Of a DNA stretch of 24,138 bases, positions 1-9,531 are shown piece by piece (position 1 is the first letter of the stretch; each line of letters opens with the position of its first letter). Under the pieces are notes generated by a model that was not told where the DNA came from, did not search any database, and saw only the letters and a list, made by a program, of their open reading frames with translations. The translations under genes were made by a program, and so were the position numbers. The DNA is taken from contig WKLE02004093.1 of NCBI GenBank assembly GCA_014885115.2, positions 1 to 24,138 on the forward strand. Reading direction: 5' to 3'. Source of the stretch: Asterionellopsis glacialis. Lineage: Eukaryota > Bacillariophyta > Plagiogrammaphyceae > Rhaphoneidales > Asterionellopsidaceae.

Positions 1-700
1 TAAGTGCAACTCTTGGTGCATAGTACGAGTGACGTAATAAGAAAATCCTTTTTTTAATTTAGCCAATAAAATAACAGTGTTACAATTTGAAAATGACTGA
101 GGTTGGTTTGTTTAATGAAGAGGATAATACAGTAGTACAGTCTCAGTAAACATCATAAAAAATGGCCATGCCCTCAATAAATAATAAAAAAATGTAGTTC
201 GGCCTGTTGGTCGACATATAAAAATTCTTATATCTACCCAATAAAAACATTTTCTCCTTGCGATTTTTTGTTCACTTTAAGGTTGGTATAAAGAGATAGC
301 ATCCGCATGGATATAGAGGCTAAAGGGTGCTATTGAATGATTTAACAACAATCTCAACCACTCCCTCTAGAGCGGAGAAAGCACTTAAGCTTAGTAGTTG
401 ACCAAATTTACTGCAAATAGACTATCTTGCTCAAACAAACAAACAAAATATCTCTTTATCAATTAATCTAGTGAAGTCTGCATTCATTTACTATCAATTT
501 GAACATATATGTCAACATCAGCTTGAAACTTTTTTGTTGATAGTAAGGGGGAATTAGGGGGCTAACTTAATTTTTAGAGAGTTCTTGTATTACTACGTCT
601 AATCCCAATATGTAACCTAATTCAATTCTCGGCATTAATATAATAATTATAATCAATTTTAAAATCATGCCCATTTTCAATTTTTCTGATTCTCTCGTCA
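1..700. other. AT-rich stretch downstream of the LRR gene, no gene seen
   Basis: No frame here has recognisable protein character. The part next to 701 is presumably the 3' untranslated and polyadenylation region of the minus-strand LRR gene. The rest is AT-rich with short homopolymers and one CTCTAGAG palindrome at 365-372, a motif that recurs in other spacers of this window. A 62-codon minus-strand frame at 567-755 overlaps the end of the LRR gene in another frame and looks like chance. Confidence 0.5.
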
Positions 701-3700
701 TCATAGACAAGTTGTACAACAAGGGCAAATCATTTCTGGATCGGGTGCTGCACAATCAGATACTAAACTCTGTAAAACACCCCCATTGCCTTCGGAAAGG
801 AGCAAATCACAAACAGAATCCGGCATAACACCAGTCATACTTGTTAAATGCACTGAAAAGACCTGCGGTAAAAATTCGAGAGAATCACAAGTAAGCAAGT
901 GCAAAGTCAAATATATTTTTTAAAAGAGACATTGGTCATCGTTGAAAGCCTGAACCCATCGCAAACTTACAACTAAGTTTTGAAATGTCCCCACCTCTTC
1001 TGGTATCGTTCCTGTGAAACCATTGTTTTCTTCGAGTATATAAAGAGAGAGATTTCAAAAGGAAACAATAAACGGATTATTCTTGAACGGAATGAAAATA
1101 AATACATATCTTGTGTAACATGATTTTCAAAAATATGTGTGTATATCGTCAAACTTACGAAATTGCATGAATTCCATCAATGGAAAGTTTCTAATGATGG
1201 AACTTAAGGATCCAGTCAAGAAATTATTGTTCATATCTAACTGGGTCAATCTTTTCAAATTGGATAATTCATTTGGCAAGGAACCCGACAATTCATTAAA
1301 ATCGAAATCGAGAATGACCAAGTTCTGTAGTAATCCAACCTCGGTGGGAATTGTCTGTCGAATCCCAAGGAAAAAGACACGAAGAGCAATATACAAGTAA
1401 GCAAAGATGGATGAATGTAAGATAGAGAAAACAGTTGTTCTCATCTACTTGTAAGCCAAAACAAAAAATAGCAGTAACATACTCCTGTAAGACTTCCACG
1501 TTCCATACCCCAAACTTCTAAATTTGTCAACAATCCCATTTCAACTGGCAATCCACCAATAATATTATTGGACTCTGTTTTTTCGTATGGCAATCAAAAA
1601 GAGACAAAATGGTACGTACAGAGAGTAAGTTTGGCATTTCATATCAATACTCTAGACATCAAGTTCATCATCATAAAATAGTCCGCAGTCGTCTCCTTAC
1701 CAAATTCAATACCAGTCACACACATATCTGTATTACAAGTGATACCAGCCCAATCACATTCGTCGGTAGCACTTAAAAACCGACTGGAACCTATAAAAGG
1801 TATTTCATTGCCACAATCGTCATTATTTATTCCACTTGCAGAGCATTGAAACCAACCCTCACCTGACGTAGCAAAATACAATACTGCCAAGGCAAATCGT
1901 TGAATCAATTGGCATGATGGTAATGGATTATCAGGACAAATTTGCAATTCATCATCTTCTAATAACCAATGATATGCTTTCCCTTGACTCGTAGACATAT
2001 CATCCAAAGTTGATGGGTTTGTGATTGACAAACTTGTCAAAATGTTGGCAATTCCTAATCTTCGTTCTTGAGGTGTTTGGCCGCAAGGCAATGTTGGGGT
2101 CTCCGTAGGTGTCCATGACGGATGTGTGCTGGGGACTACGGAAATCGAGGGGGGGTCCGATGATGCAGCCAATGTGGGTACAGATGACGATTGATCCGAT
2201 GGATAACTAGACGGAAGGCTTGATGGGTATCCTGTTGGTGTAATTGATGGTTCTTTAGATGGAGAAGTCGATGGTAGTTCCGTAGGGCTCTTAAAGAGGG
2301 GGTATGAGGGGGCTTGTGAAGGGAACACGCTAATGGATGGATTTGCAGTCGCCAGAGATGGTACATTCGTGGGATTCAATGATGGAATTCGTGAAGGATT
2401 TGTGGATGAAACTTTAGATGGAAAATAAGAATGGACGAGCGTTGGCAAATGTGAAGGGTTCCTTGAGGGATGGACACTCAATGATTCAGAAGGTATGTTA
2501 GACAGAAACAATGATGGAGTGTAGGATGGATTACTACTGATCCGAGGGCTAACACTTGGACCTGTCGAAGGATATCTTGTGAATGGCACATCCGAAGGTG
2601 AACCAGTTGGTTTATTTGATACCAAAGATGATGTAGGCTCGTCTGATGTAATATCAAATGTTGGAACATCAGAAGCACCTTTTGATATTGAGGGCACAAA
2701 GGATGGCATTTTTGTCGGCGGGAGTGATGGAATGCTGGTTGGATACGATGACGGTTGCCATGATGTATCGTGATGTTGATTAAAAGATGATGGTAAAGCA
2801 CTTTGAGAACTTGATGGGACCCAACTCTGTTCAATGCTGATTGAAGGCAATGGTGATGGATTAATCGTCGGATAAAGTGAAGGAGAAACTGACGAGGGTG
2901 TGACAAAGGAAGGCTCCGTAGACAATTGCACAGACGTCGAAGGTGGAGGGATGTTTGTTGTTTGCAGTGATGGTGATTCAGATGAATGTTTTAATGATGG
3001 ACTTTCTGTTGTACTACTTGATGGCTCTGTCGACAATGGTACAGTGGTGGGCCCAGTGTCGTCCATCATTACCTGAGAAGGATGCAAAGTAGGTCCAGTA
3101 GAAGGGAAATTTGAAAAAGATGTGTTGGTTGGGTGCGATGACGGTTGCCATGATGTATCGTGATGTTGATTAAAAGATGATGGTAAAGCACTTTGAGAAC
3201 TTGACGGGACCCAACTCTGTTCAATGCTGATTGAAGGCAATGGTGATGGATTAATCGTCGGGGATAGTGAAGGAGATACTGACGAGGGTATCGGAGTTGG
3301 AACACCCATTGGACTCGTTGTGGTGACAAAGGAAGGCTCCGTAGACAACAGCACAGACGTCGAAGGTGGAGGGTTGTCTGTTGTCTGCAGTGATGGTGAT
3401 TCAGATGAATGGTTTAATGATGGACTTTCTGTTGTACTACTTGATGGCTCTGTCGATGATAGTGAAGGGGATGACGGATATTTTTCGTTTGTTTGTTCAA
3501 GTGTGGGGGTCATGGATGGGTTAGATGATACAGCTGTGGGCTTAGTGTCGTCCAGCATTATCCGAGATGGATGCAAAGTCGGCCCAATAGAGGGAGATGT
3601 GGAAAAAGAATTTGAAGGAACTTGATTGTAATCCAGGCTCATTACTTGATCAGAAAAATCAAGAGCTGTAGATATTGTAATAAATTCATTGTCACCCGTA

Positions 3701-3927
3701 TGGGTCGGTGGCGGTTCAGCCAACATTTTATGTCTAGCACTTGGCCTAGACATTTCATACTCTTGCAAGGGTATTAGAATCATTTTACGAGGCTGTGTTA
3801 CAGTATACCGCCGACTTGTCGTACTAGCCTTGGCTTCTACCGCCCTTATTAAAAGGATTATCATAAGCAGAGTAGTGATGGGATAGATACTCCTTGCATC
3901 ATTATAGTTCCTATAACAAGGACCCAT
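701..3927 (-). CDS. Secreted LRR protein with PSxxPS-rich stalk, 5 exons
   Basis: Exons on the minus strand are 3927-1701, 1574-1483, 1354-1159, 1029-971 and 862-701. They join in frame to 911 residues; introns are 126, 128, 129 and 108 bp, all GT-AG. The first in-frame ATG is at 3927; the longer open frame starts at TTG. The N-terminus has a hydrophobic segment (about residues 14-30) ending in VEA, a likely signal peptide. Residues about 78-613 are a Pro/Ser/Thr stalk with many PSxxPS motifs, probably heavily glycosylated. A Cys-containing cap follows, with CDWAGITC, typical of diatom LRR proteins. About five LRRs come next (for example LTGTIPTEVGLLQNL and NNGFTGTIPEEVG), then a Cys-rich end (ICPCCTTC). 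The intron-3 acceptor at 1031-1030 (CGAAG) is chosen because it restores the LRR motif NNGFTGTIP. No C-terminal membrane segment is seen, so secretion or wall attachment is more likely than receptor function. The exact role is unknown. Confidence 0.85.
2736..3615 (-). repeat. Tandem internal duplication in the PS-rich stalk
   Basis: Two abutting copies lie at about 2736-3123 and 3126-3615. They are nearly identical over long stretches, both encoding for example SIEQSWVPSSSQSALPSSF. The second (5' in the gene) has in-frame extra segments of about 30 and 70 nt. High identity at DNA level implies a recent duplication or ongoing gene conversion that changes stalk length. Confidence 0.85.
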
Positions 3928-4596
3928 GCTTCCAACAGTTCTCGAGGCTGTCAAAGTTTATGAGTGCCATTATCAATGCTCATTTCATTTGAAATTCATA
4001 CGTACAGTGCGATTGCAGTGACAAGAGACACCAAATGTGTATTTATGTATGTATGAGGTTACTCCGACATGGAAAAAATAGTGTTGTTTTATCACACATC
4101 ACCATCACACGACTGCCAAAACTTTTGAGTTTTGATACACGTTGGACAGTCCTAGAGTATCCATAGGGGAGTGTCATTATTCCCGCAGTACATGCTTTCA
4201 CCATGGACAATTGACATGTACCTTTGGCACAAAATTTGAATCACATTCAGAAGGCGTTCCTGCATGTGGGACTCACATTGATTGCATCGCACCAATTGTG
4301 CAACTCCGCAACATGTTGTAACGTCTCTTTGCTTGTCCTTTAGTAATGATGTTTTCCATCTTTCTACTGGATATTAGATGAACATATAAACCCAAAAACT
4401 ATCGTGTTACTTATACAATATCATACCCGATGGACAGTTCATGTATGAAATGATAAAACATAAGATTGCTTTCTGTGTAAATGCATCAGTATTTTCAAAA
4501 GTAAAGGCAACCATGAACAGGTAGTATTATATAGCATGATACAGATTTATATATATATACACGGATGTTATTCCTCATCATGACAAATGATCAATA
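3928..4596. other. Spacer: LRR gene promoter and 3' end of the next minus-strand gene
   Basis: No coding frame is supported. The side next to 3927 must hold the LRR gene's promoter and 5' leader; the side next to 4597 the 3' untranslated region of the 308-residue gene. No confident TATA box or other element was recognised. A run of TATATATATA lies near 4548-4557. Confidence 0.5.
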
Positions 4597-5523
4597 TCAT
4601 TCTTGTTTTTGGGAGGAGGCATGAGTCATGAGACGTATCATTTCTTTCCTTGCTTCATTTTGTCGTTGTCTCATTGCGGATCGTGATGATGACGATGATG
4701 ATGACACTGCTGCTACACGTGAAGTAATAGAAGAAGATGTGTTTGGATGAGGATTGGCCATAATGGCCCTTGTAAAAGCATCCTTATTATGATGAGTCTT
4801 GAGGTCATAATTGGTATGGTTTTCTACCGTCAAGGGCAATACTGCTGGTGGTGGTGGTGTTAGTGTGCATGATGATTCGATAATTTGTTGTTTTCTCCAT
4901 TCTTTTAAATTAGTTAATGACCAACAATCTAGTTTGGATGTGAGCTCATCTACAAGTACATCATCATCACCACCACCATCATCATCATAAGTAGTAGTAG
5001 TAGTATGTTTCTGTATTGGAGCATTTTGATGATTGGTAGACGTACTTTCTCCACTTTTGTCATGGTGGACCTTGTCTGTGCCTGTAGTAAGGATATTTGA
5101 AGATTCAATGACTGTTTTGTGTGTCAGGTAATTGCGTTGGTCAGTACGTGCATCCTTACAATTGTTTTGATTGTTTTTGGGAGCCTCCACGAGGGAAGAA
5201 GAGCATGCGGAGGTCATTTCAGCGCTGCTGCAAGATGCTACTACAGTGGAAGAACAACATGATGTGTCACTACTGCTGATATGGTTGTGGTTGTTCTTGT
5301 GTTCTTCTGTCTCATAATCATTATAATTATGATTCTCAGGAACTTTTTCATTGTCCAGTATTGTGCAATCATTGTTATTATTACTTACAATGGAGGATGA
5401 TCGACGGGGTCTTTTGTGGTCGTTGCTGTTATCGTCGTCATTGACCAAGAAAGGAACGGATGAAGCATTAAAATTTCGTTTTCGTTGTTCCATCATGGTT
5501 TCCATACTACTGCATACTAACAT
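4597..5523 (-). CDS. Asn/Ser-rich protein of unknown function, probably nuclear
   Basis: An intact 308-residue frame with a true ATG at 5523. No known family is recognised. Visible features are a basic KRPRR cluster (about residues 37-41) that could act as a nuclear localisation signal; runs of Asn, Ser, Thr and Asp encoded by CAT/ATG-like trinucleotide runs; a short acidic patch (about 180-189); a non-repetitive segment around LDCWSLTNLKEWRKQQ (198-213); a PPPP run; and a basic C-terminal helix candidate (MRQRQNEARKEMIRLM, 284-299). It diverges from the TAZ-finger gene over a spacer of about 930 bp. The low-complexity makeup resembles that neighbour, so co-expression or a nuclear role is possible but unproven. 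Only the two non-repetitive segments would be useful for homology searching. Confidence 0.55.
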   Translation of the reverse strand: MLVCSSMETMMEQRKRNFNASSVPFLVNDDDNSNDHKRPRRSSSIVSNNNNDCTILDNEKVPENHNYNDYETEEHKNNHNHISSSDTSCCSSTVVASCSSAEMTSACSSSLVEAPKNNQNNCKDARTDQRNYLTHKTVIESSNILTTGTDKVHHDKSGESTSTNHQNAPIQKHTTTTTYDDDGGGDDDVLVDELTSKLDCWSLTNLKEWRKQQIIESSCTLTPPPPAVLPLTVENHTNYDLKTHHNKDAFTRAIMANPHPNTSSSITSRVAAVSSSSSSSRSAMRQRQNEARKEMIRLMTHASSQKQE

Positions 5524-6457
5524 CTTTGTGATGGAGTCGTTCTATTGTCTGCAGTCTAGTCTTGGGACGCTATAATGTCAACGTATTGTGAGCGAAATGC
5601 GACGGTCTGTTGCTGCCTTGCAAGATTGCGTGTGCAGAGTTAGGTTATTCGTGGACATACTGTAATGAAGAAAATTTATCACTATCTATCGACAACGGAG
5701 GGAATTTTGGCGCACACGAAATCTCTACTAGTAGAGGAAAGAAACTCTAGAGAGTAATAAAAAATAGGACCTGTAAAGGAACGACTGACAGAACACGGTA
5801 TGCAGGACAGAAACACAAACACGACCATCAACTCACTTACTTCGGACTGCAATATCGTGCACCCAACACGAATCACAAGAAAACACTCCAATGTTCTACA
5901 TGGCTCCCTCTCTAGATAATGGATATAGTCTATGTAAAAATATACAGAGAATGTGGGATTTACGGTACCAAATTCAACAGATCCCATTTCTGATACATGA
6001 CTCATCCATGACTCGGGTTCTTTAGACGGTTTCATCCACTACATAGGCAGGAGGATTCCGTTCACAAAGTCACACGACCACAAGAACGGAAATTCTATTG
6101 GAAGAACGAATCAAAAAAATCTTAATCAATCGCGTCTTATTCTCTACTAATTACTAACTAACTAGCTCACCCGAACTAGTGGGAGTTACTTACTATACAA
6201 CGACTGAGAAACGAATTGCAGTCGTTCCTGCAAAACAACATAACACACAAGATCCAACACGCAACGGAAAAAAAATAAAATATAGAAAGAGACAGTGATC
6301 TTTTGACGTGTGTGATCCAAACAAACAATAATCACCCACAAGCGTGTCGGCAAACAAACGAACGAACGAACAAAAAAACAATTCATACTCACAAATCGGA
6401 AACAGTCCGTTTTACCATCTTGATCCTATTTTTCGAACAAAAACAAAGATCAAAAAC
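5524..6457. promoter_or_regulatory. Shared upstream region of two divergent genes
   Basis: This spacer lies between the ATG of the Asn/Ser-rich gene (5523, minus) and that of the TAZ gene (6458, plus), so both promoters and 5' leaders must be here. It holds the palindromes CTCTACTAGTAGAG (5723-5736) and ACTCTAGAGAGT (5744-5755). An A/C-rich stretch, about 6320-6380, looks like an untranslated leader of the TAZ gene. The 117-codon minus frame at 5682-6035 has no recognisable features. Assignment as regulatory is inferred from position only. Confidence 0.45.
5723..5755. repeat. Pair of adjacent perfect palindromes
   Basis: CTCTACTAGTAGAG at 5723-5736 and ACTCTAGAGAGT at 5744-5755 are each perfect palindromes, 7 bp apart, inside a divergent promoter spacer. 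The second contains the CTCTAGAG core that recurs in this window. Binding of a dimeric protein is one possible reading. Confidence 0.6.
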
Positions 6458-7321
6458 ATGCATGTTCAATCACCACCATCTTCCAACCTAACAAACAACA
6501 ACAAAAACAGCACTTCTGCTATCATGGTGATGGCAACGACACCAACGCATTCGAAACTAAAACATACCCACAACAACAACAACAACAACAACAATCATGA
6601 TGATGAGAATAGTAATCCTCAAACAAGTACTACATCATCGTCCACGCCGAAACGTGTTAGCTTTGGGTCAACGACACCGTCCTTATCATCATCGTCGTCA
6701 TCGTTGCATCATCGTGACATGTATTGTAGTCCAACAACTACTTCAACCAAAACAACTAGTAGCAAGCAAGTAGAACCATACAATATTCGAATCAAGCATC
6801 GTCGTGAAAAATTATTGAACAAGAAGAAGTTTTCCTCCTCGTCATCATCATCATTCTTCTACAACAATAACAATAACACCAAATATCATTACACCTCGAA
6901 AGAATCTGTACGTGAACGTATTATGCGTCGTCAACGACAACGTCTTTTATTGTTACGCCATTCGGCACAATGTACCCATGCTGACGGTCCATCATCATCA
7001 GAACCTTGTCCTGTGACACCGTATTGTGCATCGTTAAAACGTTTATGGGATCATATCACCGATTGCAGTGATGAAACATGTACGTATCCACATTGTACAA
7101 GTTCACGATATGTGCTAAGTCATTATAATCGATGTTATGATATGACCTGCCAAGTATGTTCTTCTGTACGACAAGCCATTGCCAAGGAAGTACAGCATAG
7201 AGAGTCGTCAGCATCATCAGAATACAAAAGACAAGAACCCACAAATACAAGTCCTATCAAAACAAACGCTACGACACCCACCAAAGAAGTTAACGTAGAA
7301 GCAAAGGAACAACCAAATTAA
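6458..7321 (+). CDS. TAZ zinc-finger protein
   Basis: The protein has 287 residues from the first in-frame ATG at 6458; the frame upstream is open but starts at GTG. The TAZ domain (about residues 158-238) is complete. After a basic RQRQRLLLLRH helix come three HCCC zinc sites: H168/C172/C184/C190, H199/C203/C208/C213 and H222/C226/C231/C234. LWDHITDC and SRYVLSHYNRC match the family closely. TAZ domains of CBP/p300 and plant BT proteins bind transcription-factor activation segments, so a nuclear co-regulator role is likely. No acetyltransferase, bromodomain or BTB domain is present: this is a stand-alone TAZ protein. The N-terminus is Asn/Ser-rich, with 8 Asn from a CAA/CAAC run at residues 39-46. 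KRVSF at 65-69 fits the RVxF docking consensus for protein phosphatase 1, but such short motifs often occur by chance. The neighbour at 4597-5523 is divergent. Confidence 0.88.
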   Translation: MHVQSPPSSNLTNNNKNSTSAIMVMATTPTHSKLKHTHNNNNNNNNHDDENSNPQTSTTSSSTPKRVSFGSTTPSLSSSSSSLHHRDMYCSPTTTSTKTTSSKQVEPYNIRIKHRREKLLNKKKFSSSSSSSFFYNNNNNTKYHYTSKESVRERIMRRQRQRLLLLRHSAQCTHADGPSSSEPCPVTPYCASLKRLWDHITDCSDETCTYPHCTSSRYVLSHYNRCYDMTCQVCSSVRQAIAKEVQHRESSASSEYKRQEPTNTSPIKTNATTPTKEVNVEAKEQPN

Positions 7322-7436
7322 GACCGTATACTCCTAGTCTGAATTCGTATTCTACATAAAATTCAATGCATTCGTTGTTACAAATGATTTTAAAATATAC
7401 AACCCAAGTTCGCCGTGTTTCGCATAATGAAAAGTA

Positions 7437-7449
7437 GGGGGGGGGGGGG
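7437..7449. repeat. Poly-G tract of 13
   Basis: Thirteen consecutive G on the plus strand, about 120 bp after the TAZ stop codon. Unusual in this AT-rich sequence. It may be prone to length variation or sequencing error. Confidence 0.8.
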
Positions 7450-7470
7450 CAGGTCTTGAAAGGGATGCAT

Positions 7471-7699
7471 TTATCTTAGTTTATTTACTGCAAATTATTA
7501 TAATAGTTTAACAATTTCATGAATATTATTTTGCAGTGTTTTCTCATCTGCGTGAGATGAATCGTGCTTGCTGTGCTTTTTATATTTATTCTCTCTGCTA
7601 TGAAAGGTGGATCTTTAGATTGTACAGGTGCTATTATTCTAGTATAAGGTAAACAGTTCATTTTATCTTTTAGTTTATTTGCTGCATATTATTATTTAT
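7471..7699. repeat. Diverged direct repeat in the spacer
   Basis: TTATCTTAGTTTATTTACTG (from 7471), with the A/T-rich bases after it, recurs as TTATCTTTTAGTTTATTTGC and following bases (from about 7663), with a few substitutions and a 2-nt difference. A further shared piece, ATCTTTAGATT, occurs near 7611-7622 and 7864-7875. These suggest a decayed local duplication. Confidence 0.55.
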
Positions 7700-7717
7700 T
7701 ACTTGAAAAAAGACAGT

Positions 7718-7829
7718 AGGAGTTCGGGAAAAGTATCTTACCGTGCCGGTTTTTATTGTCTAGCTAGTATAGGGTTTCGCGAAAATTTCTTACCGACCCG
7801 TGTTTTATTGCCTCTCTACTAGCTAGTAG
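7718..7829. repeat. Tandem diverged repeat ending in CTAGCTAGTA
   Basis: Two adjacent units (about 7718-7768 and 7769-7829) share the order gttcgngaaaa, tcttaccg, cg-tttttattg and ctagctagta. The second ends in the perfect 16-bp palindrome TCTACTAGCTAGTAGA at 7815-7830. Origin unknown. Confidence 0.55.
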
Positions 7830-7912
7830 ATAAATTGAATCGCACTTGTTCGTTTCATGGTGAATCTTTAGATTATAATATTATACTTACCATTTTTTAT
7901 TTTAAGTATGAA

Positions 7913-7936
7913 TCTCTAGAGAGGCCTCTCTAGAGA
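7913..7936. repeat. Perfect 24-bp palindrome (two TCTCTAGAGA copies around GGCC)
   Basis: The 24 bases read identically on both strands: TCTCTAGAGA, then GGCC, then TCTCTAGAGA. It lies in the TAZ/Lon-like spacer, 555 bp before the Lon-like start codon. It could be a cruciform-prone site, a binding site for a multimeric protein, or the remnant of an inverted insertion. Confidence 0.85.
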
Positions 7937-8490
7937 GTCTTTCCGTATAGGAGTATTTATTAGTGGAGGATTCTCTTCTAGAAAAATCCATTAGGGAGAG
8001 AAAGAATCTTTCTCAGCCTCAGATCTTTGGACTTGGATCTTGGATCTTTGGCAGAGGGAGTACAAAATTCTATCCCCGTCCCTATCGAGTTCCGTCTTCT
8101 CTCTCTAGAGGTACTCTCCCACAGCAAGAGTAGGAAACACGATTTTGCAATAGAATGATAGTGAGTGATATAGAAACAAACTCTAACCCGCATTCATCAA
8201 AAAATATGAAAATTATACTGACTCAGTGATGGCAGAAATCTGATCTGTCCTCCTGCCAGCTTCGTGGTTCGTTTTGATGATTTTGTTTTGTGACGACATA
8301 CGGCCAACCTGCACTGTACATCATGAATGTTATCTTGCTGTGAACTCACCAGTTGAACTCACAAAAACGCATCAACACGTCACAGGTTGCGAAGAAGTCT
8401 TGACATCTATAGTGTTGTCATAATAGAATCTCTTCATAACCACGAAGTTTATCAACCTACTTTTGAAGTTACTTCGTGTTCATTTTAAAA

Positions 8491-9531
8491 ATGACGACTT
8501 TGATTCCAAAATCGTTCCTTGCGTTCACGGCCATGTTTCTTGCAACGACAATGACTGATGGGTTTTCTCCTTCTGTAGGCATGCGCACTTTCACAACGAC
8601 AACAATCACGAAGTCCGCAGTAACATCTTCATCACGTTTTGCACTTGCCAGTGATATGGATAGCAGTGATGATAGAGGTTTACCGCAAGATAGCTTTATG
8701 GCATCGTTACGAAGTAGAATGGAAGAAGTGAGTGACAAATCGAATACCTTGCCCTTGGTTGTCTTGGATAGTATGTTACCACGACAGGTATTGCCTCTAC
8801 GTGTGAACAATCCTGTTCTTATTGAACTTATCCGTACACGGATTGAAGCAGAGGATCCACATTTTGGTGTGTTGGGTCAGGCTCGATTGCGATCTGGGAA
8901 ACAAGTACAATTAAAGACAGGTGTGGAAGTCGAAATTACAATTGTTTCTGCTGCTGCTGCTCTATCCGACAATGAAGAAACCACTGTAATGGCAGGTGCA
9001 GCTTCAAATGAAGAGGTCAATGAGAAAAAGGATACTGGGATCGAAATAGAGCTCAAGGCTGGACGTCGTTTCATCATTGATGCTGATACATTGGAACAGA
9101 CAGATTCTGGATGGACAGAGGCTAAAGTTGATTTCTTAATCTCGAAAGAACAAGAACAAATGGAAGAAGATACGGCATCCTTGGGGCGCGCAGTATCTCG
9201 TGCAAGAGAGTTCACCAGTCCTCAAATGTTTATGAAAGATAATATGAGTTTGGTAGATCGATGGGTACAACTTGCCAAAGAAAATGAACGTTCGCCTGGA
9301 CAAATTGATGAGTTGTTAGAACAGCTCGGACCTATCCCTCCGGAGGATCAACCTTCAGAACGTGCATTATGGGTTGGTGCACTTATAAATCCAATCCCTG
9401 CTTTGGGTGTTGCTATGGAGATTAGACCATCACTCCTTACAGCTAAAACAGCACAGGAACGTGTTGATGTCGCTCATGAAGGAATATTCAAATCTATCCA
9501 ACACATGGATGGGACAGTGCGCATGTGGTAA
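8491..9531 (+). CDS. Plastid-targeted protein with Lon N-terminal-like domain
   Basis: The protein has 346 residues from ATG 8491; the open frame begins upstream at GTG 8476. The N-terminus is a hydrophobic signal peptide (about residues 4-22) with predicted cleavage at G24|F25 (TMTDGF|SPS). Phe at +1 marks the bipartite targeting sequence of diatom plastids, and a Thr/Ser-rich transit segment follows. The mature part resembles the substrate-binding N-terminal domain of Lon protease: LPLVVLDSMLPRQVLPLR (from 87), FGVLG (125-129), a charged loop around 160-182, GRRFIIDAD, and a C-terminal helical part with ALWVGALINPIPALGVAMEI. There is no AAA+ ATPase or Ser-Lys protease domain, so it is a stand-alone LonN-like protein. 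It may be an adaptor or substrate-recognition factor in the plastid, but its function is not established. It converges with the kinase gene. Family call fairly sure, role inferred. Confidence 0.78.
   Translation: MTTLIPKSFLAFTAMFLATTMTDGFSPSVGMRTFTTTTITKSAVTSSSRFALASDMDSSDDRGLPQDSFMASLRSRMEEVSDKSNTLPLVVLDSMLPRQVLPLRVNNPVLIELIRTRIEAEDPHFGVLGQARLRSGKQVQLKTGVEVEITIVSAAAALSDNEETTVMAGAASNEEVNEKKDTGIEIELKAGRRFIIDADTLEQTDSGWTEAKVDFLISKEQEQMEEDTASLGRAVSRAREFTSPQMFMKDNMSLVDRWVQLAKENERSPGQIDELLEQLGPIPPEDQPSERALWVGALINPIPALGVAMEIRPSLLTAKTAQERVDVAHEGIFKSIQHMDGTVRMW

Larger units (their letters stand above)
7322..8490. other. Repeat-rich spacer between TAZ and Lon-like genes
   Basis: No gene is supported in this 1.17 kb. 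It holds the 3' end of the TAZ gene, a 13-G run, diverged direct repeats (7471-7829), a perfect 24-bp palindrome (7913-7936), a further CTCTAGAG (8103-8110), and the promoter of the Lon-like gene. A minus-strand 71-codon frame at 7978-8193 shows no protein-like features. Confidence 0.5.

Noticed and set aside
5682..6035. 117-codon minus-strand open frame in the divergent spacer
   Set aside because: No recognisable motif; located where both promoters must lie.
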